Of a stretch of 64,000 nt of DNA, positions 42,872 to 51,092 are shown piece after piece (the stretch's first letter is position 1; the number at the start of each line of letters is the position of its first letter). The position numbers and the translations under genes are program-made. A model generated the notes under the pieces. That model saw only the letters and a program-made list of their open reading frames with translations, was not told the DNA's origin and searched no databases. Origin of the DNA: Litoreibacter ponti (GTDB lineage Bacteria > Pseudomonadota > Alphaproteobacteria > Rhodobacterales > Rhodobacteraceae); the NCBI RefSeq assembly GCF_003054285.1, contig NZ_QBKS01000001.1, positions 1,116,001 through 1,180,000 of the forward strand, written 5' to 3'.

Positions 42872-43219
42872 TTACTCCGCGTAAACACCCACTGTTGCGG
42901 CGCCACCCTCGCCGATAAACTTTAAGCTTCCATTGCCGCCATGCCGGGCCACACCGAAGCAGGCCCATGTATCTGAGGGCGGCCACTGGCTGCAATAGCG
43001 GTTTCCCTCGACCCGCCAATAGCCCCATTCCGTGCGCCCGCTGTCGTAGGATGTGCGCCCCGACGCGTAGAAATGCTGCCGGGCGCGCTCATAGACCAAG
43101 CCGCGATCCGTCAGCGCCGTGCCGATCTGCGCACCGCTCAGCGCCACCCACTCCTGCTCCGCCTCTGCGCTCCAGCATAGCACAATTGCGGCAAAAACGG
43201 CAGCCCATCCTCTGCGCAT
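42872..43219 (-). CDS. Secreted protein of unknown function
   Basis: A 115-residue protein with a signal peptide (MRRGWAAVFAAIVLCWSAEA). The mature part shows GRTEWGYWRVEGNRYCSQWPP and WACFGVARHGG, with two Cys that may pair. This layout resembles small periplasmic proteins that follow a beta-sandwich with the YWxVxGxxYC pattern. AAGGAG precedes the ATG. It is 3 nt before the DUF6314 gene and is probably co-transcribed with it. Confidence 0.72.
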   Translation of the reverse strand: MRRGWAAVFAAIVLCWSAEAEQEWVALSGAQIGTALTDRGLVYERARQHFYASGRTSYDSGRTEWGYWRVEGNRYCSQWPPSDTWACFGVARHGGNGSLKFIGEGGAATVGVYAE

Positions 43220-43302
43220 GGCCCGCTCCTTGGTTGTTCCCTTGAGCGGCGCAGTTTAAGAGGCCCTCAACGCCCACACAATTCACGAAAGAGCGCTGCT
43301 TC

Positions 43303-44607
43303 ATGATCCCCCGTTACTCCCGCCCCGAGATGGTCGCCATCTGGTCGCCCGAGACCAAGTTCCGCATCTGGTTCGAGATCGAGGCCCATGCCTGCGATGC
43401 CATGGCCGATCTGGGGGTGATCCCGCGCGAAAACGCGCAAGCGGTGTGGAAGGCCAAAGATGTGGAGTTTGACGTGGCCCGCATCGACGAGATCGAAGCC
43501 GTGACCAAGCATGACGTCATCGCCTTCCTGACCCATTTGGCCGAACATGTGGGCAGCGACGAGGCGCGCTTCGTGCATCAGGGCATGACCAGCTCCGATG
43601 TGCTGGATACCTGTTTCAACGTGCAGCTCGTGCGCGCCGCCGATATCCTGATCGCGGATGTCGAAGCCCTGCTCGCCGCCCTCAAGCGCCGCGCGATGGA
43701 GCATAAAGACACCCTGCGCGTTGGCCGCTCCCACGGCATCCACGCAGAGCCCACCACCATGGGCCTGACCTTCGCGCGCTTCTACGCCGAGATGGACCGC
43801 AATCTCGCCCGCCTGCACACCGCCCGCGACGAGATCGCCACCGGCGCGATTTCCGGAGCGGTCGGCACGTTTGCCAATATAGACCCGCGCGTCGAAGAGC
43901 ATGTCTGCGAAAAGCTTGGCCTCAGCCCAGAGCCGATCTCGACCCAAGTCATCCCCCGCGACCGCCACGCGGCCTTCTTCGCGGCGCTTGGCGTCGTCGG
44001 CAGCTCGATCGAGAATATCGCGACGGAAATCCGCCACATGCAGCGCACCGAGGTGCTGGAAGGCGCGGAATTCTTCTCCATGGGCCAGAAAGGCTCGTCG
44101 GCCATGCCCCACAAGAAGAACCCGGTGCTGACTGAGAACCTGACCGGCCTCGCCCGCCTTGTGCGCATGGCCGTGGTCCCCGCGATGGAGAACGTGGCGC
44201 TCTGGCACGAGCGCGACATCTCCCACAGCTCGGTCGAGCGCAACATTGGCCCCGACACCACGATCACGCTGGACTTCGCGCTGGCCCGCCTGACCAGCGT
44301 CATCGGCAAGATGCTGATCTTCCCCGACAATATGCTCGACAACATGAACAAATTCCCCGGGTTGGTGATGAGCCAGCGCGTCCTGCTGGCGCTCACGCAA
44401 GCGGGCGTGTCGCGCGAGGATGCCTACGCGATGGTACAGCGCAACGCGCTCAAGGTCTGGGAGCACCGCACCGATTTCCGCGAAGAATTGCTGGCCGACG
44501 AAGAGGTCTGCAAGGCTCTCTCGGTCGAGGAGATCAACGAGAAATTCGACATGGGCTACCACACCAAACATGTGGACACGATCTTCAAGCGGGTCTTCGG
44601 TGCCTAA
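43303..44607 (+). CDS. purB: Adenylosuccinate lyase
   Basis: A 434-residue fumarase/aspartase-superfamily enzyme. The signature SSAMPHKKNP with the catalytic Ser is present, as are TSSDVLDT and RSHGIHAEPTT with the active-site His. It catalyses two steps of purine synthesis (SAICAR and adenylosuccinate cleavage). The length is normal. A short dispersed repeat follows its stop. Confidence 0.97.
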   Translation: MIPRYSRPEMVAIWSPETKFRIWFEIEAHACDAMADLGVIPRENAQAVWKAKDVEFDVARIDEIEAVTKHDVIAFLTHLAEHVGSDEARFVHQGMTSSDVLDTCFNVQLVRAADILIADVEALLAALKRRAMEHKDTLRVGRSHGIHAEPTTMGLTFARFYAEMDRNLARLHTARDEIATGAISGAVGTFANIDPRVEEHVCEKLGLSPEPISTQVIPRDRHAAFFAALGVVGSSIENIATEIRHMQRTEVLEGAEFFSMGQKGSSAMPHKKNPVLTENLTGLARLVRMAVVPAMENVALWHERDISHSSVERNIGPDTTITLDFALARLTSVIGKMLIFPDNMLDNMNKFPGLVMSQRVLLALTQAGVSREDAYAMVQRNALKVWEHRTDFREELLADEEVCKALSVEEINEKFDMGYHTKHVDTIFKRVFGA

Positions 44608-44624
44608 ATATCCGGCACGTCCCC

Positions 44625-44648
44625 GCTTCGTTTTGGCCAAAATACTCT
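44625..44648. repeat. Short dispersed repeat, copy 1
   Basis: CTTCGTTTTGGCCAAAATAC begins one base after 44625 and contains the palindrome TTTTGGCCAAAA. It lies 18 nt after the purB stop. A near-identical copy follows tpiA at 58010. Confidence 0.5.
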
Positions 44649-44736
44649 AATCCAGCGCCCGGGTCCCCTCGGGCGTTTTGCCTTTTCGGCGCGCCATGCT
44701 AGCTTCCCCGGTATCCATTAACGGGAGACCCTGACT

Positions 44737-44898
44737 ATGACCAAGACGAAGACACTCCTCGCCGTCGCGGCCCTGGCCCTGACCCCAACGCTTGCCGCTG
44801 CCGAATGCAGCTACGGCAAACAACAGCAAGCCTCGACCTGCGCCACGGGCGCCGTCTGGGATGCAGATGCAGGCAAATGCGTGGCCACCACCGGCTGA
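44737..44898 (+). CDS. Small secreted cysteine-containing protein
   Basis: A 53-residue protein too short for most gene finders. It has a GGGAG ribosome binding site, a signal peptide (MTKTKTLLAVAALALTPTLAAA) and a mature part of about 30 residues with three Cys, including CATGAVWDADAGKC. A terminator follows 28 nt after its stop. Its Cys motif resembles that of the next protein (45106-45645). Function unknown. Confidence 0.65.
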   Translation: MTKTKTLLAVAALALTPTLAAAECSYGKQQQASTCATGAVWDADAGKCVATTG

Positions 44899-44925
44899 GC
44901 CTTCGCTCATAATGACAGTTTCGAG

Positions 44926-44957
44926 CCCCGCCGCGACACCCTCGCGGTGGGGTTTTT
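44926..44957 (+). terminator. Rho-independent terminator
   Basis: Arms CCCCGCCGCGA and TCGCGGTGGGG (one mismatch) with a 5-nt loop, followed by five T. It lies after the small secreted protein gene. Confidence 0.88.
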
Positions 44958-45105
44958 CGTTGAGCGGATGGTTTCTTCTTCGACCGGAGCGCGGCGGATC
45001 AATAGCGCGCCAAAGCAATGCTTTTCCGCAAATTCAAATCAGGGTGTGAATAATCCATGGGCCCGACGCGTATCTCCCCTACATCACACCCAAAGGAGCC
45101 ACACG

Positions 45106-45645
45106 ATGCCCAGAACGATCCTCTTCGCCACCGCCCTCATCTGCCTGCCCGCCCTTGCCTTCGCCGCCGGGTCCGGCAGCAGCGCCGCGCCCACCTCGAC
45201 CAAGACCGCCTCGGATTGCAAAGCGGGCCAGGTCTTCGACCAGCGGACGAAAAGCTGCCTCGACAGCAAGTCCGACCTGATCGACGACGACGCCCGCTAC
45301 GAGGCCGTGCGCGAGTTGGCCTATGACGGGCAATACGACCGCGCGCTCAAGGTGCTCGCGTCGATGAGCGACCAATCCGAGAGCCGCGTTCTGACCTATT
45401 ACGGCTTCATCACCCGCAAACAAGGCGACATGGCGGGCGGGTTTGCCTACTACACCGCCGCGCTTGAGGCCGACGCCGACAACATCCTCGCGCGCTCCTA
45501 CATGGGTCAGGCCATGGTGCAGCTGGGCCAGATCGGTGCCGCCCGCGCGCAACTGGCCGAAATTCGCAGCCGCGGCGGCGACGGCACCTGGGCAGAGGCC
45601 TCTTTGAGCAAGGCCATCGCCACCGGCGCGACCTTCAACTACTGA
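45106..45645 (+). CDS. Secreted TPR-repeat protein
   Basis: A 179-residue protein. Signal peptide MPRTILFATALICLPALAFA; a Cys pair in CKAGQVFDQRTKSC near residue 40; then tetratricopeptide-like helices (YEAVRELAYDGQYDRALKVLASM, VLTYYGFITRKQGDMAGGFAYYTAALEADADN, ARSYMGQAMVQLGQIGAARAQLAEI). It is probably a periplasmic interaction protein. AAGGAG precedes the ATG. A strong terminator follows. Confidence 0.8.
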   Translation: MPRTILFATALICLPALAFAAGSGSSAAPTSTKTASDCKAGQVFDQRTKSCLDSKSDLIDDDARYEAVRELAYDGQYDRALKVLASMSDQSESRVLTYYGFITRKQGDMAGGFAYYTAALEADADNILARSYMGQAMVQLGQIGAARAQLAEIRSRGGDGTWAEASLSKAIATGATFNY

Positions 45646-45654
45646 ATCTGCCTA

Positions 45655-45681
45655 AAATGCCCCCGGTTTTCGGGGGCATTT
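45655..45681 (+). terminator. Strong hairpin terminator after the TPR gene
   Basis: A perfect 11-bp stem (AAATGCCCCCG / CGGGGGCATTT) with a GTTTT loop, 10 nt after the stop codon. It lies within the upstream extension of the next ORF, which supports a later start there. Confidence 0.8.
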
Positions 45682-45749
45682 GCTACGCTTCCTTAACATC
45701 TCGCGCATCTATTCGGGGGTGCGAGACTGTAATTGGGATGGGGATCATC

Positions 45750-46865
45750 ATGGAAACCGGCACAATGCCGCGCGGCGGGACCGCGCTGACGAGGCTTGGC
45801 ATGGGCGGCAAGCTGGCCGATCCGGCCTTCCGCTTCGACGGCTCTGACACGCCGATGAAGCTTGCGGGCGCCCAGAAGGCCGCGGTGATCGTGCAGATGA
45901 TCGTCGATGCGGGCGGCAAGATCCCTCTCTCCGTCATGTCGGAGGCCACGCAGGTCCATCTCGCCCGCGTCTATGCCTCGATGGGGCCGATCAACAAGGC
46001 CACCGTATCTTCCGTGCTGGACGAGTTCGCGACCCATCTGGAAGCGCATGGCCTCAGCTTTCCCGTCGACACCGCCGCCGCGCTGGAGGCGCTGCAAGGC
46101 CATCTAAGCGACGATCTGCTCGAGCGGATGAAACAGGTCCACAACCCCTCCCTGCCGAAGAACACATGGGAGACGATCGCCGACCTGCCCGCCGAAGACC
46201 TCGCGGAGCGGCTCAAGACGGAAAGCCCGCGCGTGGGCGCCATCATTCTGTCCAAGCTCCCCTCCGCCCGGGCTTCCGAAGTGCTTGAGCTGCTCGATCA
46301 AGACACCGCCAACGCGGTCACTTACGCAATTTCCGAAACCGAAGCGGTCCGGTCGGAAACCGTTGATGTCATCGCACAAACCATGCTGGGCGGGGATGCA
46401 GGGGATGCTGGCTCCGGCACAGTATTCTCCACCGGTGCCGCGGCTCGGGCGGCAGAACTGCTCAACGCCGCAGGCAGCGCCCAGCGCGATCAGGTGCTGG
46501 CCGCCCTCGACACGCTGGACGAGGCGTTCGCCGCACAAGTGCGCAAGGCGATCTTCACCTTCGCCGATATCACCAGCCGCGTCGCGCCTACCGATCTGCC
46601 CAATGTTGTGCGCGTCCTGCCCGGCGAGGAGCTGACCGCGGCGCTCAAGGCGGGCGAGGCGGAACATGGCGAGGTGGTCGAGTTTATCCTCGAAAACCTG
46701 TCCAAACGCATGGCCGACCAGATGCGTGAAGAACTGGCAGAGGCCCCGGACCTCAAGGGCAAGCCCGCCGAAGCCGCGATGGGCAAGCTCACCGCCGCGA
46801 TCCGCGATCTGGTCGACAAGGGCGAGATGACGCTGATCACGCCCGACGACACGGACGACACATAA
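45750..46865 (+). CDS. FliG-like flagellar motor switch protein (orphan)
   Basis: About 371 residues. It has the three-part FliG layout: an N-terminal helical domain (KAAVIVQMIVDAGGKIPLSVMSEATQ), a middle domain with ESPRVGAIILSKLPSARASEVL replacing the usual EHPQ motif, and a C-terminal domain (FADITSRVAPTDLPNVVRVLPGEELTAALKAG, ILENLSKRMADQMREEL). Other flagellar genes are absent nearby, so it may be a divergent or isolated copy. The start at 45750 is preferred because a terminator lies upstream; an ATG at 45738 is an alternative. Confidence 0.75.
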   Translation: METGTMPRGGTALTRLGMGGKLADPAFRFDGSDTPMKLAGAQKAAVIVQMIVDAGGKIPLSVMSEATQVHLARVYASMGPINKATVSSVLDEFATHLEAHGLSFPVDTAAALEALQGHLSDDLLERMKQVHNPSLPKNTWETIADLPAEDLAERLKTESPRVGAIILSKLPSARASEVLELLDQDTANAVTYAISETEAVRSETVDVIAQTMLGGDAGDAGSGTVFSTGAAARAAELLNAAGSAQRDQVLAALDTLDEAFAAQVRKAIFTFADITSRVAPTDLPNVVRVLPGEELTAALKAGEAEHGEVVEFILENLSKRMADQMREELAEAPDLKGKPAEAAMGKLTAAIRDLVDKGEMTLITPDDTDDT

Positions 46866-46895
46866 AAAAGGCGGCCGTAACAGGCCGCCTTTTTT
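46864..46895. terminator. Bidirectional terminator between fliG-like and lon
   Basis: Stem GGCGGCC/GGCCGCC with loop GTAACA, flanked by A-run and T-run (six each), so it can terminate both convergent genes. Confidence 0.92.
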
Positions 46896-46915
46896 CAATT
46901 GCAATGATGCGTGGC

Positions 46916-49327
46916 TTAGTGCGCCGTGGCCGTATCGCCGCCGTCACTCTTGGCGGCCAATGCAGCAGCTGCGGCGGCCTCTTCAGCCGCCTCGTCCCAC
47001 TCGACAGGCTCGGGCGTCGAGGTCAGCGCGTGCTTTAGCACTTCCGATACATGGGTCACGGGGATGATCTCCAGCCCCTCTTTGACGTTGTCGGGGATCT
47101 CGGCCAAATCCTTCTCGTTTTCCTGCGGGATCAGCACCGTCTTGATGCCGCCACGCAGGGCTGCGAGCAGTTTCTCCTTCAACCCACCAATGGGCATCGC
47201 GTTGCCGCGCAACGATACCTCACCCGTCATGGCGATATCGCGACGCACCGGGATGCGGGTCAGCACCGACACGATCGAGGTTACCATCGCCAAACCGGCC
47301 GACGGGCCATCCTTTGGCGTCGCGCCATCGGGCACGTGCACGTGGATGTCCATCTTGTCGAAGGCCGGCGGCTTCACCCCGATCTCGGGCGAGATTGAGC
47401 GCACATAGGAAGACGCCGCATCAATCGACTCCTTCATCACGTCGCCCAGCTTGCCGGTCGTTTTCATCCGGCCCTTGCCCGGCAGGCGCAGCGCCTCGAT
47501 CGACAAGAGCTCCCCACCGACAGAGGTATAGGCCAGCCCGGTGACCACACCGATCTGGTCCTCTTCTTCGGCAAGACCGTAGCGGAACTTCTTCACGCCC
47601 AAGAAATCGTCGAGATTATCAGGGGTTATCACGACTTTCTCATCTTCCTTGCGCACGATCTTCGTCACCGCCTTACGGGCCAGCTTGCCAATCTCGCGCT
47701 CCAGATTCCGCACCCCCGCCTCGCGAGTATAGGTGCGGATCATCTCCAGCAGCGCTTCATCCGTCAGCTCGAACTCGCCCTTCTTCAGGCCATGGTTCTT
47801 GATCTGCTTGGAGATCAGGTGCTGCTTGGCAATCTCGGACTTCTCATCCTCGGTGTAGCCCGCCAGCGGGATGATCTCCATGCGGTCCAGAAGCGGCCCG
47901 GGCATGTTGTAGGAGTTCGCCGTCGTCAGGAACATCACGTTCGAGAGGTCATATTCGACCTCCAGATAGTGATCGACGAAGGTGCCGTTTTGCTCCGGAT
48001 CAAGCACTTCAAGCATGGCAGACGCCGGATCGCCCCGGAAATCCTGCCCCATCTTGTCGATTTCATCGAGCAGGATCAGCGGATTGGTCGTCTTCGCCTT
48101 CTTCAGCGCCTGAATGATCTTGCCCGGCATCGAGCCGATATAGGTCCGACGGTGGCCGCGAATCTCGCTTTCATCGCGCACGCCGCCTAGCGAGATGCGA
48201 ATGAACTCGCGTCCCGTGGCCTTGGCGACGGATTTGCCCAGTGACGTCTTGCCCACGCCCGGCGGGCCCACAAGGCACATGATCGGCCCCTTGAGCTTCT
48301 TTGAGCGCTGCTGCACGGCCAGGTATTCAACGATCCGTTCCTTAACCTTTTCAAGGCCATAGTGATCATCGTCGAGCACTTTTTGCGCGCGCGTCAGGTC
48401 CTTTTTCACGCGGGATTTGACGCCCCACGGGATGCCGAGAATCCAGTCGAGATAGTTACGCACAACAGTCGCTTCCGCCGACATCGGGCTCATATTCTTG
48501 AGCTTCTTGATCTCGGCCTCGACCTTCTCGCGCGCCTCCTTGCTCAGCTTGGTCTCCGCGACCTTCGCTTCCAGCTCGGCCACTTCGTTCTGGCCTTCTT
48601 CGCCGTCCCCCAGCTCCTTCTGAATGGCCTTCATCTGCTCATTCAAATAGTACTCGCGCTGGGTGCGCTCCATCTGGGATTTGACGCGCGTCTTGATCTT
48701 CTTTTCGACCTGCAGCACCGACATCTCACCCTGCATCAGGCCGTAGACCTTCTCGAGCCGCTCGGCGACCGACAGGGTCTCCAGCAGCTCTTGCTTCTGG
48801 TGCACCTCGACGCCCAGATGCCCGCCCACAAGGTCGGCCAGCTTGTTGGGTACTTCGGTCTCCGCCACGGAGGCCAGCGCCTCCTCGGGGATGTTCTTCT
48901 TCACTTTTGCGTAGCGCTCGAATTCTTCACCCACGGAGCGCACAAGCGCCTCGATGGTCGTGTCGTCGCCGTCGACCTCGTGAAGCTCGATGGCCTGCGC
49001 CTCGAAAAAGCTATCGTTTTCAACGTATTTGACGATTTGAACGCGCGAGCGGCCTTCCACCAGCACCTTCACGGTGCCATCAGGCAGTTTCAGCAGCTGC
49101 AGCACGTTTGCCAGCACACCCACCTCGTAGATGCCGTCTGAGGACGGGTCGTCGACAGAGGGGTCGATCTGGCTGGACAGCAGGATCTGCTTGTCGTCCT
49201 TCATCACCTCTTCAAGCGCGCGCACCGACTTCTCGCGGCCCACGAAGAGAGGCACGATCATGTGCGGGAACACCACGATATCTCGCAGCGGCAGCACAGG
49301 GTAGGACAGGGTCTGTTGCTCGGTCAT
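46916..49327 (-). CDS. lon: ATP-dependent protease La
   Basis: An 803-residue LonA. The N-terminal LON substrate domain (LPVLPLRDIVVFPHMIVPLFVGREKS-like start) is followed by the AAA module (Walker A GPPGVGKTS, Walker B ILLDEIDKMG) and a C-terminal serine-lysine protease domain with PKDGPSAG and the Lys in GGLKEKLLAALRGG. It degrades misfolded and regulatory proteins in the cytoplasm. A possible heat-shock promoter lies about 80 nt upstream. Confidence 0.98.
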   Translation of the reverse strand: MTEQQTLSYPVLPLRDIVVFPHMIVPLFVGREKSVRALEEVMKDDKQILLSSQIDPSVDDPSSDGIYEVGVLANVLQLLKLPDGTVKVLVEGRSRVQIVKYVENDSFFEAQAIELHEVDGDDTTIEALVRSVGEEFERYAKVKKNIPEEALASVAETEVPNKLADLVGGHLGVEVHQKQELLETLSVAERLEKVYGLMQGEMSVLQVEKKIKTRVKSQMERTQREYYLNEQMKAIQKELGDGEEGQNEVAELEAKVAETKLSKEAREKVEAEIKKLKNMSPMSAEATVVRNYLDWILGIPWGVKSRVKKDLTRAQKVLDDDHYGLEKVKERIVEYLAVQQRSKKLKGPIMCLVGPPGVGKTSLGKSVAKATGREFIRISLGGVRDESEIRGHRRTYIGSMPGKIIQALKKAKTTNPLILLDEIDKMGQDFRGDPASAMLEVLDPEQNGTFVDHYLEVEYDLSNVMFLTTANSYNMPGPLLDRMEIIPLAGYTEDEKSEIAKQHLISKQIKNHGLKKGEFELTDEALLEMIRTYTREAGVRNLEREIGKLARKAVTKIVRKEDEKVVITPDNLDDFLGVKKFRYGLAEEEDQIGVVTGLAYTSVGGELLSIEALRLPGKGRMKTTGKLGDVMKESIDAASSYVRSISPEIGVKPPAFDKMDIHVHVPDGATPKDGPSAGLAMVTSIVSVLTRIPVRRDIAMTGEVSLRGNAMPIGGLKEKLLAALRGGIKTVLIPQENEKDLAEIPDNVKEGLEIIPVTHVSEVLKHALTSTPEPVEWDEAAEEAAAAAALAAKSDGGDTATAH

Positions 49328-49634
49328 ATTTTATCCTTTTTGGCAAGATCGCCCGGGTCCCGCATTTGCAGCAACCATGGGGTGATCTCCGGCTTGGAAT
49401 TGAAAGGTGGGCATTGCCCGCGACTCTTTCAACGCGCCGCCGTGTGGCTTGGCTCCAGTTTGGCCCTCCGCGCCTTGAGATACAAGCGGATCGGGCAGGC
49501 ATTTTAGTGCAATTTTAGCCAGTTTTGGCCGTCAGAAGGCCCCCGATTGCACCCAATGCAGCCTCACTGCTGCCCAATTGCTGAGTGAGAGTTAGCGTGT
49601 AGTTCGTTAATTCAAGCATGCAGGTACCCCGCTT
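49328..49634. other. Intergenic region between divergent lon and membrane protein gene
   Basis: A 307-bp gap. It holds the sigma-32-like promoter of lon (49405-49432) and otherwise no convincing repeat, hairpin with T-run, or small ORF. Several in-frame stops break up the remainder. Confidence 0.6.
49405..49432 (-). promoter_or_regulatory. Candidate heat-shock (sigma-32) promoter of lon
   Basis: On the minus strand GTTGAAA (-35) is followed after 15 nt by CCCACCT (-10), near the sigma-32 pattern CTTGAAA-N14-CCCCAT. A start near 49398 would give a leader of about 70 nt. Confidence 0.4.
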
Positions 49635-50486
49635 ATGCTCAGCATTCTCTTGCGCCACTATCGCCGAATAGCCGTCTTTGCGGGCGGTCTGGCGCTGTTT
49701 TGCGCAATGCTCGTGGCCCAGGCCGGCCTGCAATACGGCACGCCGGTCTATATCGGCGGCTTCCTGTTGCTTTTGGGCCTGTTCGCGGCGCTGACACTCG
49801 CGCTCTACAAGGTCGCGCCGCGCTATCGCGGTCTGCTCGAAATCGTGGGCCTTGGCGCTTGGGCCGGAACCTTCGCCTTGCTGATGCCCGGCACTGGGCT
49901 GATCGCCATGGCGCTCGGCCTCGTGGTATTCGTTGCATCCAGCGTCGGGCTTTTCATGTTCCTGCGCTCCGATATGTCGCATCGCATCGGCAACCAGACG
50001 ACATGGCGTGACCGCTATTCCGGGCAGGTGAGCTACCCCGCCCGGCTGGTGTGGCGTCATGTGGTCCCTGGCGCCGCAGAGCCCGGCGATCACTGCACCG
50101 GCATGATGGAACGCTACGATGTCGATCCCGATGACCCGGACACGGTGCATGTAACCTTCAAGGGCCGCAACGACCGCGCCGCCGCCTACACGCTGACCTT
50201 CCTCGAGCGCGACCAGCCCAATTCCTGCCGCTTCTTCTTCCAGGGCAATGAGGCCGACGGCACACTCGTCGATGGCATCTTCTCGCTGCGCATCACCGTG
50301 CTCGACCGCGACAGCTGCTTTGTCTCCTGCGTGGAAGAGCGTTGCGGTCTCAGCCTCGGCTCCCTGTTGGAGCGCTGGTTTGACGATGCTCTGGGCTTCC
50401 AGCACGACCGTCTCGTCGACAAGCTCGACACGCTCTACGGCGAGAAATACGGCGCGCGCAAACCGTCCATGCTGGCGACCGAGTAG
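49635..50486 (+). CDS. Membrane protein with C-terminal soluble (SRPBCC-like) domain
   Basis: A 283-residue protein with four N-terminal hydrophobic segments (residues ~10-110). The soluble C-terminal part has Cys residues (CVEERCG) and ends with YGEKYGARKPS; it may resemble SRPBCC proteins, but this is weak. It lies 41 nt before a YcxB-like gene. Function unknown. Confidence 0.7.
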   Translation: MLSILLRHYRRIAVFAGGLALFCAMLVAQAGLQYGTPVYIGGFLLLLGLFAALTLALYKVAPRYRGLLEIVGLGAWAGTFALLMPGTGLIAMALGLVVFVASSVGLFMFLRSDMSHRIGNQTTWRDRYSGQVSYPARLVWRHVVPGAAEPGDHCTGMMERYDVDPDDPDTVHVTFKGRNDRAAAYTLTFLERDQPNSCRFFFQGNEADGTLVDGIFSLRITVLDRDSCFVSCVEERCGLSLGSLLERWFDDALGFQHDRLVDKLDTLYGEKYGARKPSMLATE

Positions 50487-50527
50487 ACCCGCTCGCGCGG
50501 ATCGGCGATCTGGTCTAGAAGGCCGAT

Positions 50528-51028
50528 ATGGCGATCACCCTGACCTACAGCTTCACCGAGGACGAATTCATGCGCGCCGCCCGCGTGCTTTGGTCCTATC
50601 GCGGCATCGGCGATGTCGGAAACTGGGTGCTGGTGGGCCTCAGCCTGATCGCAGGCCCCGCGCTGTTACTCAACGGTCTCTGGACAGGGTGGCTGTTTCT
50701 GGGGGCGGCCGCGATCTTTGCCACGATCACATGGGCGCGCAATCGCATCTGGCGACGCGCCTTCCCGAAAATGGTGAAATACACCGCGCCGATCACCGCG
50801 ACCTTCAGCCCGGACGGCGTCCACACCGTCTCCGCTCAGGGCGAAAGCACGCTGCCTTGGAAGAAGTTTCAAAGCTACGCCGAGACGCCGAATTACGTCT
50901 TCCTCTTTCTCAGCCGCCGCGATTTTTCGGTTATTCCCAAATCCGCCGCCCAGGATCCGATGCAAATCGAAGAGCTGCGCGACCTGATGGCCGCCAACCT
51001 GCCGCGCGCAAAAATGCGCTGGACCTGA
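50528..51028 (+). CDS. YcxB-like membrane protein
   Basis: A 166-residue protein. FTEDEFMRAARVLWSYRG at the N-terminus, two hydrophobic segments (residues ~38-80) and the C-terminal FLFLSRRDFSVIPKSAAQD with W/F conserved are YcxB family features. Function unknown. It probably forms a unit with the upstream membrane protein. Confidence 0.75.
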   Translation: MAITLTYSFTEDEFMRAARVLWSYRGIGDVGNWVLVGLSLIAGPALLLNGLWTGWLFLGAAAIFATITWARNRIWRRAFPKMVKYTAPITATFSPDGVHTVSAQGESTLPWKKFQSYAETPNYVFLFLSRRDFSVIPKSAAQDPMQIEELRDLMAANLPRAKMRWT

Positions 51029-51092
51029 AAATACGGGAGGGCGGGCGGGGCGAACTGGCCCGTAAGGGACAGGAGCGTCGCCTCGCCCGACG

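Noticed and set aside
43267..44640. Minus-strand reading frame of 457 codons opposite purB
   Set aside because: It is the antisense shadow of purB, with no recognisable domain and a composition typical of such shadows.
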